Below, in pieces: positions 18,261 through 25,766 of a DNA stretch of 64,000 nucleotides. The DNA comes from Lachnospiraceae bacterium (GTDB lineage: Bacteria > Bacillota > Clostridia > Lachnospirales > Lachnospiraceae): contig JAFTPP010000034.1 in the NCBI GenBank assembly GCA_017463255.1, positions 62,001 through 126,000 on the forward strand. Direction: 5' to 3'. Each line of letters starts with the position of its first letter. Within the stretch, counting starts at the first letter, position 1. The translations under genes were made by a program, and so were the position numbers. The notes below the pieces were generated by a model, which was given only the letters and a program-made list of their open reading frames with translations, was not told the origin of the DNA and did not search any database.

Positions 18261-19952
18261 TTATTTCTTAAACGGAAGCTCATCCAAAGTAATGAAATAT
18301 TCACTGTTATAAATTTCATTTAATGATGCTTTGGTATTATTAGCCTCTTTGGTAATATAATCTGTATGCCATACCATGAAGAATGACCATGGCGCACCTG
18401 CATCCATCTGAGCCTCTGTCGGAATAGTTCCGCATTCATGGAATACGATAGGCATTCCTTCCGGAGCCAACTTATCACATTCTTCAAACAGGTTCACATT
18501 GGCACCGGGATTATAGCTGTCTGCTCCAAGTAAATCCACATATGTATCACCCGGATACCAGGCATCCATATTTCCGCCGTTACCTGAATAACCTAATACC
18601 CAGATTAAGTTATCAAGTCCCCAATAATCCGTATATCGGCTGTACATTAACTGCCATAATTTTACAAAGCTGTCCGCTCCGCCTTTACTCCACCAGAACC
18701 ATCCGCCGTCTAATTCGTGGAATGGTCTCCAAAGTACCGGAACTTCAGCATCTTCTAACTGCTGCAAATAAGGTACTGCTCTGTCCATATCTTCTAACAG
18801 TTTGTTATAAGTATCTGTTCCCGGAACAAATGCTTCTTCCCAGTTTAAGTCGTGGCTCTTACTTTCATCATAACCACTTGCAAAATCAGAACCTGTATGC
18901 CAACAGATTGTAGGAATACCGCCTTTTTCCCACCATTCCTGTGCTCTTTTTGTAACGCCCGCAAAGTCGTTATGCATAAAATCAAGACCTCGGATAGCAG
19001 GTAATTTGCCTGTATTGTTTTCAATATAGTTTAATTCATAATCAGCAGAACCCATCCATGTAGATTCCATCTGACCGGTAAGACAAACTGTTCCATACAC
19101 TTCCTGCAAATAGTCGTACACTATTTTTGCGTTTTCAATGGCATTTTCATTGGAAAGCTCACCCGTATAGGTATGTATGATTTTTTCTGTCTCTTCAATA
19201 TTTGCTAAATAAGTATTTAACTCTTTTGCCTCTGTAGCAGGTAAATAATAAAGACCTGCAATACGTCCGCCATTCCATGCTCCAAGAGAAAAAGAATTAA
19301 TATCGGACAATTTATCTGCATTTGCAATCTTTAAAATATCGTCCATAGAATATACAATCAGACGCTCTTTTCCCGGATCATCAGAATAAGCTGCAATGTC
19401 TAACTGTTTACTATTTTTATCAGGAGCCTTGACTGACATACCTAATACGCCCCAACCGCCATGAGTTGGATCGTCGCATGCAAAAATCAGTGCTACCGCA
19501 TCATCCTTTGAGGCACCGGTTAACCATGCTATATCACTTGGATAATATCCTTCATTGGTTTTGCCGGAATAAAGCTTGGTTCCCTTTTCTAAGATATCGT
19601 TCTGTCCCTTGATTTTATCTTCTTCGGAAATTGAGTTTCTAATTGCAGGAGCTTCTTCCATTACCCATACTTCCCCTGCATCCCCATCACTTCCGCTATC
19701 CGGTTCTGTAGATGGTTCTGTGTCGTCTTTCGGATCTTCTTCAGAAGTTTCTCCTTCTGTGTCTGCGCTATCCTGAGATGCTTCTCCATCTGCGTCTGTA
19801 GTGTCCTGTGATGCTTCTCCTTCTGCCCCGTTTACGTCTTCCTGCACTGTTCCTGCAGTCTCATCCGCACCTGCCTTTTTCTCTTCTGCCTGTCCGCATG
19901 CTGACAACACTAATACCAACGCTAAAGATAATAATAATGTTCTTTTCTTCAT
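18261..19952 (-). CDS. GH26 beta-mannanase lipoprotein
   Basis: About 563 residues. The lipoprotein signal ends VLSACGQ, then a long Glu/Asp/Ser linker with three TxGEASQD-like repeats. Residues about 105-250 form a non-catalytic domain, possibly carbohydrate binding. The GH26 catalytic domain follows with the acid/base Glu in WRPFHELDGGWFWW and the nucleophile Glu in IVFHECGTIP. It should cleave internal beta-1,4-mannosidic bonds in (galacto/gluco)mannan outside the cell. GGAGG is 5 bases before the ATG at 19952. It is divergent from an AraC regulator and co-transcribed with an esterase, forming a small mannan-use locus. Confidence 0.93.
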   Translation of the reverse strand: MKKRTLLLSLALVLVLSACGQAEEKKAGADETAGTVQEDVNGAEGEASQDTTDADGEASQDSADTEGETSEEDPKDDTEPSTEPDSGSDGDAGEVWVMEEAPAIRNSISEEDKIKGQNDILEKGTKLYSGKTNEGYYPSDIAWLTGASKDDAVALIFACDDPTHGGWGVLGMSVKAPDKNSKQLDIAAYSDDPGKERLIVYSMDDILKIANADKLSDINSFSLGAWNGGRIAGLYYLPATEAKELNTYLANIEETEKIIHTYTGELSNENAIENAKIVYDYLQEVYGTVCLTGQMESTWMGSADYELNYIENNTGKLPAIRGLDFMHNDFAGVTKRAQEWWEKGGIPTICWHTGSDFASGYDESKSHDLNWEEAFVPGTDTYNKLLEDMDRAVPYLQQLEDAEVPVLWRPFHELDGGWFWWSKGGADSFVKLWQLMYSRYTDYWGLDNLIWVLGYSGNGGNMDAWYPGDTYVDLLGADSYNPGANVNLFEECDKLAPEGMPIVFHECGTIPTEAQMDAGAPWSFFMVWHTDYITKEANNTKASLNEIYNSEYFITLDELPFKK

Positions 19953-20036
19953 CTTAACCTCCATATGATAGAAAGCCTTCTTGCATTTCTAAATTCAACT
20001 TAGCATTTTTCCTATTACATAGCAATTTAAAATTCT

Positions 20037-20125
20037 GAACATCCGTGTCTGATATGTTCAAAAAACAAAAGTTCTTAATTGTGAAATCTTTAATATCCCT
20101 ATATCTTCGCAAAAATGATATGTTC
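20037..20125. promoter_or_regulatory. Putative AraC-regulator binding sites
   Basis: An inverted repeat GAACAT-N11-ATGTTC spans 20037-20059. The 10-mer TGATATGTTC occurs at 20050-20059 and again at 20116-20125, 66 bases apart (centre to centre). They lie in the divergent space between mannanase and regulator, where sites for the latter are expected. Confidence 0.45.
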
Positions 20126-20142
20126 GATTTTCAAAAATCATA

Positions 20143-20171
20143 TAGCCAAGTTCTACCTCTTCATGTATAAT
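20143..20171 (+). promoter_or_regulatory. Promoter of the AraC regulator gene
   Basis: TAGCCA (20143-20148), 17-base spacer, perfect TATAAT (20166-20171). Confidence 0.6.
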
Positions 20172-20210
20172 GAGAGTATCGGTTACAAGATATGAAAAGG
20201 AGGCATTCCC

Positions 20211-21044
20211 ATGCATGTAAACCAAGGCATTTACCCTAACAATCCGCAAGTGTGGCACTTACCATTATTCCTTGTGGGAATCGGCGGCAGCGAATACCAA
20301 GGACACATAAACCGGCCGGAAGGTTACTACTGGAATCAGCTCTTATATAGTGTCAAAGGACAGGGATGTTTAAAAACGGAGTCATCCTCCACCATTATCT
20401 CTGAAGGATGTTATTTTTTTCTTCCTAATAATCTGCCTCATGAATATTATCCGATTACCGATAATTGGGAAGTCAGATGGGTTGTTTTTGATGGCTTCGC
20501 CTGCTCTCAAATAATGCAGGAGCTTAATCTGACCCAATTAATTATTTTTACTCCTGATGATAACACTGCCTTAGAAAAGCTGTACAACAAAATGTTTGTG
20601 GCTCAAAAAACAGACAAGGTATTTGGTGATTATACATGTTCCGGCCTGATATACGATTATCTTTTGTCTTTTTATCAGCAGGTAGTCTTTAAAAACAGTA
20701 CCAGAGGTACCAGCAAAAGTGACCTTTTAATGCCAATTCTTAATTATATTGATGATCATTTTGCAGAAGATTTTTCAATGACGGTTTTAGCAGATCTGGC
20801 AGATATTTCTCCACAGCATCTGTGCCGTATTTTTAAGGAAACAATGCATATGCGTCCCATGGAATATTTAACATACAGACGCCTTGGAGAAGCCAAAAAC
20901 TTATTGCGCCATTCAGATGCCTCCATTGCAAACATCGGATGCAAGTGCGGTTTCCCCGATCCTGCATACTTTAGTACAATATTTAAACGTTATGAAGGAA
21001 CTACCCCTGCAGAATACCGCAAAAAACCAAAGGCTATCGGATAA
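20211..21044 (+). CDS. AraC-family transcriptional regulator
   Basis: A 277-residue regulator with an N-terminal cupin sugar-sensing domain (QGHINRPEGYYWNQLLYSVK, then GxGxL and LPHEYYP) and a C-terminal double helix-turn-helix (MTVLADLADISPQHLCRIFK and IANIGCKCGFPDPAYFSTIF). AAGGAGG lies 7 bases before the ATG. Divergent from the GH26-esterase operon, it most likely activates that operon in response to a mannan-derived sugar; the ligand is inferred from context only. Confidence 0.92.
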   Translation: MHVNQGIYPNNPQVWHLPLFLVGIGGSEYQGHINRPEGYYWNQLLYSVKGQGCLKTESSSTIISEGCYFFLPNNLPHEYYPITDNWEVRWVVFDGFACSQIMQELNLTQLIIFTPDDNTALEKLYNKMFVAQKTDKVFGDYTCSGLIYDYLLSFYQQVVFKNSTRGTSKSDLLMPILNYIDDHFAEDFSMTVLADLADISPQHLCRIFKETMHMRPMEYLTYRRLGEAKNLLRHSDASIANIGCKCGFPDPAYFSTIFKRYEGTTPAEYRKKPKAIG

Positions 21045-21060
21045 CCGATAGCCCTCTTTA
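21032..21060 (+). terminator. Terminator overlapping the AraC stop codon
   Basis: GGCTATCGG (21032-21040) pairs with CCGATAGCC (21045-21053) around the loop ATAA, which contains the stop codon; CTCTTTATT follows. Confidence 0.8.
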
Positions 21061-21065
21061 TTGTA

Positions 21066-22952
21066 TTACTGATTCTTTTTTACAAATAATGCCCGGATTG
21101 CGTTTAAAACTGCAATTACCATAACTCCCACATCGGCAAAAATAGCAAGCCACATATTGGCAATTCCCAAAGCTCCTAAGATGAGACAGATTCCTTTGAT
21201 TCCCAGTGCAAAAACAATATTTTGATACACAATTCTTAAGCACCTCTTAGAATGACGGATTGCCGTAGCAATTTTTGTAGGATCATCATCCATAAGCACC
21301 ACGTCTGCCGCTTCAATGGCTGCATCAGATCCCATGGCACCCATGGCAATGCCCACGTCCGCACGGGATAACACCGGTGCATCATTAATTCCGTCCCCGA
21401 CAAATACAAGCATTTGATTCTTTTCTTTTGACTGTATGATCTCTTCCACTTTTGTGACCTTATCCTGAGGAAGGAGTTCGCTGTAAACTTCATCCACAGC
21501 CAGCTCTCCGGCCACTTCTTTTGCCACTCCTTCGGCATCACCGGTAAGCATAATTGTCTTTTTAATACCTGTTTCTTTTAATGCAGCAATTGCCGTTTTG
21601 GCATTTTCTTTGATAACGTCAGAAATCACCATATGCCCTGCATAAATTCCGTCTACCGCCACGTGTACCAAAGTTCCTGTTGCATAGCAAGGCTCATAAT
21701 CAATAGTAAGCTGCTTCATCAGCTTATCATTTCCTGCAGCTACTTTTACGCCATCCACACAAGCTACCACTCCATGACCGCTGATTTCCTGAATATCCGT
21801 CACTTTTGTATAATCAATATCCTTGCCAAAGGCCTTAATTATACTCCGGCTAATGGGATGGGAAGAAGCTGATTCTGCATGCGCCGCATAATATAACAGT
21901 TTTTCTTCCGGCATCGTATTGTGATGGATTCCGCTTACTTCAAATACTCCCTTGGTAAGAGTACCTGTTTTGTCCATGACCACATATCCAACCTTGGATA
22001 GGGTCTCCAAATAATTGGAACCCTTAATTAAAATACCCGCATTACCGGCACCGCCAATTCCTGCAAAAAAGCTGAGGGGTATACTGATTACCAATGCACA
22101 AGGGCAACTAATTACCAGAAATGTTAAGGCTCTGTATATCCAATCCCCCCACGCTGGACTTAAGTCAAGGAGCACCATTCTTATCACCGGCGGCAAAACT
22201 GCAAGGGCAAGCGCTCCATAACAAACTGTCGGTGTATATATTTTTGCAAACTTGGAAATGAAATTCTCAGATTTTGATTTCCGTGAGCTAGCATTTTCCA
22301 CTAAATCTAAAATCTTTGAAACCGTTGATTCTCCAAACTCTTTCGTGGTACGTACTCTTAATAGACCTGTCATATTAATACATCCGCTGGTAATCTCTTC
22401 TCCAACGCGAATATCTCTTGGAAGACTTTCTCCGGTAAGTGCTGTTGTATTTAGAGACGAACTGCCTTCCACAACAATACCATCGATAGGCACCTTTTCT
22501 CCCGGACGCACAACAATTATGGTTCCAACCTCTACCTCATCAGGATCAATTTGTTCCATATCCCCTTCATGCTCCACATTAGCGTAATCAGGACGGATAT
22601 CCATTAACTCACTGATATTTCTACGGCTTTTTCCCACTGCGTAGCTCTGAAATAATTCTCCAATCTGATAAAAAAGCATAACTGCAATGGCTTCCGTGTA
22701 ATCTCCGCCACCGGTTATTGCAATCACAATAGCTCCCACCGTAGCAATGGCCATGAGAAAATTCTCATCAAACACCTGTCTGTTCCAAATGCCTAAACCG
22801 GCTTTCTTCAAAATATCATATCCGATAATCAAATACGGAATCATGTATAAACCAAACCGGAAGTATCCGTCTATGGGAATAAAATGAAAAGACACCATCA
22901 TCACCGCAGCAATGACAATTCTTATTAACATCTTCTTCTGTTTTTTATTCAT
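21066..22952 (-). CDS. Heavy-metal P1B-type ATPase (Zn/Cd exporter type)
   Basis: About 628 residues. It carries TGES (ALTGESLP), the membrane CPC motif (SCPCALVIS), the phosphorylation site DKTGTLTKG, the SSHP motif and GDGINDAPVL. CPC with these flanks fits the ZntA/CadA group that exports Zn2+, Cd2+ or Pb2+. It has no N-terminal metal-binding domain; this is encoded separately just upstream. The start at 22952 has AGGAGG 4 bases upstream. It is controlled by the divergent ArsR protein through the operator at 23298-23325. Confidence 0.93.
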   Translation of the reverse strand: MNKKQKKMLIRIVIAAVMMVSFHFIPIDGYFRFGLYMIPYLIIGYDILKKAGLGIWNRQVFDENFLMAIATVGAIVIAITGGGDYTEAIAVMLFYQIGELFQSYAVGKSRRNISELMDIRPDYANVEHEGDMEQIDPDEVEVGTIIVVRPGEKVPIDGIVVEGSSSLNTTALTGESLPRDIRVGEEITSGCINMTGLLRVRTTKEFGESTVSKILDLVENASSRKSKSENFISKFAKIYTPTVCYGALALAVLPPVIRMVLLDLSPAWGDWIYRALTFLVISCPCALVISIPLSFFAGIGGAGNAGILIKGSNYLETLSKVGYVVMDKTGTLTKGVFEVSGIHHNTMPEEKLLYYAAHAESASSHPISRSIIKAFGKDIDYTKVTDIQEISGHGVVACVDGVKVAAGNDKLMKQLTIDYEPCYATGTLVHVAVDGIYAGHMVISDVIKENAKTAIAALKETGIKKTIMLTGDAEGVAKEVAGELAVDEVYSELLPQDKVTKVEEIIQSKEKNQMLVFVGDGINDAPVLSRADVGIAMGAMGSDAAIEAADVVLMDDDPTKIATAIRHSKRCLRIVYQNIVFALGIKGICLILGALGIANMWLAIFADVGVMVIAVLNAIRALFVKKNQ

Positions 22953-22994
22953 AAGACCTCCTACGCAAGGCAACATCTTACGCCTTACATAAAA

Positions 22995-23213
22995 TTACAA
23001 ATAGATTTCGCAGTCGCTTTCTACCTTTTTACAGCTTTTCAGAACATCCTGCATAACTGCCTTAATATCTGCGCCATCTTCAAACTCTACTGCCATCTTT
23101 AATGTCATAAAGTTCACTGTGGCATCCTTGACACCTGCTGTCTTTTTAGCCGCATCCTCCATTTTGTTCGCACAGTTTGCACAGTCAACTTCTATTTTAT
23201 ATGTCTTCTTCAT
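22995..23213 (-). CDS. HMA-domain metal chaperone
   Basis: A 72-residue stand-alone heavy-metal-associated domain. The metal site is DCANCANKM (CxxC) in the first loop, with the usual beta-alpha-beta-beta-alpha-beta length and a C-terminal acidic Cys region (SDCEIYL). It likely hands the metal to the P-type ATPase encoded next. The start at 23213 has AAGGA 9 bases upstream; the longer frame above it has no such site and a non-homologous N-terminus. Confidence 0.9.
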   Translation of the reverse strand: MKKTYKIEVDCANCANKMEDAAKKTAGVKDATVNFMTLKMAVEFEDGADIKAVMQDVLKSCKKVESDCEIYL

Positions 23214-23297
23214 AATACTTTTCCTTTTGGGTTTGAAACCCATCCTTTCTGCCCATTTCTTTTTGAAACATATGTATATATGCATTTTTATTCTAAC

Positions 23298-23356
23298 GAT
23301 TAAACGATTGTTTAATTGTTTAATCATAGTCTACTCCTGTTTTTTTATGATGTCAA
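23298..23356 (-). promoter_or_regulatory. Metal-efflux promoter with ArsR operator
   Basis: Minus-strand TTGACA (23351-23356), 17-base spacer, TAGACT (23328-23333). Immediately downstream is a nested palindrome: GATTAAAC (23298-23305) and GTTTAATC (23318-23325) as outer arms, and TTAAAC-GATT-GTTTAA (23300-23315) inside. The position just after the -10 fits repression released by metal. Confidence 0.75.
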
Positions 23357-23424
23357 CAGTATTCCTATTTTTTTTTGAATCTTTATGATATACTCAATAT
23401 ATATCCCTTACAGGAGGCGTCACT

Positions 23425-23790
23425 ATGACACATTCACATTTACCACATAACCATGGACAGGAGATAGAATCACTGTTAACCAATCTCCCTAAGTCCATCG
23501 ATTTTGCAAATATATCTGAATTATTCCGTCAACTCAGCGATTGCAGCCGCATCAAAATTTTCTGGATTTTATGCCACTGCGAGGAATGTGTGATTAATCT
23601 GTCTGCTATGATGGACATGTCAAGCCCGGCAGTTTCCCATCACCTAAAGTTATTAAAATCTGCCGGACTCATTACAAGCCGCAGAGAAGGAAAAGAAGTA
23701 TATTATAAGGCTAACGATACAAAACAGGTTCAGTTATTACATGATATGATTGAAAGTCTGACTGCTATCACTTGTCCAACACATGGGTAA
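23425..23790 (+). CDS. ArsR-family metal-sensing repressor
   Basis: A 121-residue winged-helix protein. The His-rich N-terminus (HSHLPHNHG), the Cys pair CEEC in the helix where SmtB/CadC proteins carry ELCVCD, and a C-terminal Cys-Pro-Thr-His offer metal ligands. The recognition helix SSPAVSHHLKLL and wing SRREGKEVYY are typical. It should repress the divergent HMA-ATPase operon until Zn/Cd/Pb binds. GGAGG lies 9 bases before the ATG. Confidence 0.92.
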   Translation: MTHSHLPHNHGQEIESLLTNLPKSIDFANISELFRQLSDCSRIKIFWILCHCEECVINLSAMMDMSSPAVSHHLKLLKSAGLITSRREGKEVYYKANDTKQVQLLHDMIESLTAITCPTHG

Positions 23791-23833
23791 AATAATAGAG
23801 ACTTTTGAAGTCTCCACTTTATAGAATATAATT

Positions 23834-23871
23834 GAAGGGACGGAACCATTTTGATTCCGTCCCTTCTTTAT
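23834..23871. terminator. Bidirectional terminator
   Basis: GAAGGGACGGAA (23834-23845) pairs with TTCCGTCCCTTC (23855-23866). It serves arsR-type and the converging ATPase gene. A smaller hairpin (GAGACTT/AAGTCTC, 23798-23814) precedes it. Confidence 0.88.
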
Positions 23872-24725
23872 TCAAACTCACTTTCATACCTCTTAAAAAA
23901 ATCAAAATATGCGCGGACATTCTCTAACTCCGTCCAACGCTTTACATCTACTGTTTCTTCATCCATATCATATATCTTAGCTCCTCGCATAGACAACAAA
24001 AACGGTGAATGGGTCGCTATGACAAACTGACATCCGAAAAAACGGGCTGAATCCTCCAAGAACTTCACAAGCTCCTGCTGTTTTTCCGGAGAAAGGCTAT
24101 TTTCCGGCTCGTCCAATAAATATAATTTATTCTCCTGAATCTTTTCCTGAAAATAAATAAAAGCACTTTCTCCATTGGAGTGTTCTCTAACATTATCCAT
24201 AAGATTCTCACGAATATACTTTGATTGCGTCTTGCTCCTTGCACTGTTTACCTTCTTTAACTGCTCGTAATCAGCTAATGATTTCATTTGAAAATGAGAA
24301 TACTTGGCCTCCAAATAATCCGCAAATACCTCTTCCCGTTTTCGATTGATTCCATCATTAATGCTTCTAAGATTTAGCATAAAATCAAAAACGTCATCAC
24401 TGGTAATAATCCTGCTACCACGGGGAATTGCTAACTGCGTATCATAATCGCACATTCTCGTATAATCCTCAAAGAAGTTAGAGCGGTTATACAATGTATC
24501 CCGTTCTAACCCAAGCTTCTCTGCCATTACATTGAGAGCAGTGGTCTTACCTGATCCATTTCCCCCATACAAAATAGTAATGGGTTCAAAATCTAACATA
24601 GCAAGTCGATGCTTAGATAATATTTGAAACGGATAATATGTATCGTAACAGGTATGCTTCTGTTTAAAAATGAAATCATATTCCCGTTCAATATCCGGGA
24701 AATCAAAATGTGACAGATAAATCAT
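23868..24725 (-). CDS. AAA-type ATPase (predicted ABC-like ATP-binding protein)
   Basis: A 285-residue soluble ATPase with Walker A GGNGSGKTT near residue 55, a central charged region, Walker B LYLLDEPENSLSPEKQQELV and a following IATHSPFLL. The EPENSLSP/THSP pattern is that of the AAA_15/AAA_21 group, found in overcoming-lysogenisation-type and many uncharacterised ATPases. The partner is unknown. Its ATG overlaps the stop of the small membrane protein gene (ATGA). Confidence 0.85.
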   Translation of the reverse strand: MIYLSHFDFPDIEREYDFIFKQKHTCYDTYYPFQILSKHRLAMLDFEPITILYGGNGSGKTTALNVMAEKLGLERDTLYNRSNFFEDYTRMCDYDTQLAIPRGSRIITSDDVFDFMLNLRSINDGINRKREEVFADYLEAKYSHFQMKSLADYEQLKKVNSARSKTQSKYIRENLMDNVREHSNGESAFIYFQEKIQENKLYLLDEPENSLSPEKQQELVKFLEDSARFFGCQFVIATHSPFLLSMRGAKIYDMDEETVDVKRWTELENVRAYFDFFKRYESEFE

Positions 24726-24997
24726 CTCTTACTCCTTACGCTCCTGATCTTTCGAATCACCAAAACCCCTATTACCACAAACAAAATAATCGCAATGGCC
24801 ATAGGCACAATATCGTTATTGTCTAATCCAATCCAGAAGATAACACCACACACGCCAAAATATAAAATAAGAAGCACCATAACCAGAAGTACCCGTAAAA
24901 CCTTAGGCACTTTTCTAGATGATGCTCCCTCAAATATTCCTTCAAATACGCCTTCAAAAATAATCTCTAATACAAGCTCAATGATATCGTCTAACAT
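24722..24997 (-). CDS. Small membrane protein
   Basis: A 91-residue protein with an acidic, glycine-punctuated N-terminus (LEIIFEGVFEGIFEGASS) and two hydrophobic helices, ending in basic residues. No family recognised. It lies between a CDP-alcohol phosphatidyltransferase (5-base gap, AAGGA site) and an ATPase whose start it overlaps. Confidence 0.7.
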   Translation of the reverse strand: MLDDIIELVLEIIFEGVFEGIFEGASSRKVPKVLRVLLVMVLLILYFGVCGVIFWIGLDNNDIVPMAIAIILFVVIGVLVIRKIRSVRSKR

Positions 24998-25000
24998 CTG

Positions 25001-25576
25001 TTATCCTTCCGCTTCCTGTACAGTGGCATTACATTTTTTCAATAAGAAAATTGATTTACAAGATGTATCATATCGCTTAGCAAAAAGATGAATCATAAGC
25101 TCTTCCAATGTAGCCAGACTGGATGTTACGGCTACGATTGCACAAGCAATTACCAAATCCCATTTAAGCATAAAGTAAGGAATGGCAAAAATGGTTAATC
25201 CGGTTAATTTATTCATATATGTGTGAACTGCTGCAAAAACACGATGCTTAATTGCCACGAATGCATAAATTGCAAGACGGACTCCGATTACCGTAAAGGC
25301 TACGCACCATAATAATATTGGAAGATGGGCTATTAATTCAGGCATAATCTTCATGAACATGGTAAGATAAAACATCAAATCTGCAAAGCTGTCAAGCTTC
25401 GCACCAAATTCAGTAGAATTTTTAGTTGCCCTAGCCAATAAACCATCTAATACATCGCTTAAACCACAAATAGTATAAATTACATAGAAATCTGTGGTGA
25501 ATGTATTGGTGAATATCAGAATCAGCGTCCCTATGATTCGTATGGATGTAATGCAGTTAGGTATATATTTTAACAT
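25001..25576 (-). CDS. CDP-alcohol phosphatidyltransferase
   Basis: About 191 residues with six hydrophobic helices. The full family signature D-x2-DG-x2-AR-x8-G-x3-D-x3-D is present (DVLDGLLAR, then GAKLDSFAD). Such enzymes move a phosphatidyl group from CDP-diacylglycerol to an alcohol, as in PgsA; the acceptor alcohol is not determined. The ATG at 25576 begins a typical N-terminus (LKYIPNCITSIRIIG), but its Shine-Dalgarno sequence is separated from it by a hairpin (see 25577-25608). Confidence 0.88.
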   Translation of the reverse strand: MLKYIPNCITSIRIIGTLILIFTNTFTTDFYVIYTICGLSDVLDGLLARATKNSTEFGAKLDSFADLMFYLTMFMKIMPELIAHLPILLWCVAFTVIGVRLAIYAFVAIKHRVFAAVHTYMNKLTGLTIFAIPYFMLKWDLVIACAIVAVTSSLATLEELMIHLFAKRYDTSCKSIFLLKKCNATVQEAEG

Positions 25577-25608
25577 AACTCTTTTGCGGAATCTGTTCCG
25601 CTCCTCCC
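25577..25608 (-). promoter_or_regulatory. Shine-Dalgarno separated from start by a hairpin
   Basis: In the mRNA, GGGAGGA (complement of 25602-25608) is directly followed by a perfect hairpin GCGGAA-CAGA-TTCCGC (25586-25601) and then 9 bases to the ATG. Unfolded spacing is about 25 bases, too long; folded, the hairpin brings the site to a normal 9-base spacing. Confidence 0.5.
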
Positions 25609-25719
25609 AAAAAATCAACAAATAGAAGCTCTTACATAAGGCACATTATAGCACGAACCACGCATAGAATCAACAACGTACAACTCTTAAAATTTTATTA
25701 AAAATCGGACCATAAAATA

Positions 25720-25747
25720 TGTGCCCCACAATTCATTGCGGAGCACA
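25720..25747 (-). terminator. Terminator of the REC-GGDEF-EAL gene
   Basis: A 12-pair stem with two G-U pairs and a 4-base loop; on the minus strand TATTTTA follows. Confidence 0.65.
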
Positions 25748-25766
25748 TCACTAATTCTATATAGTA

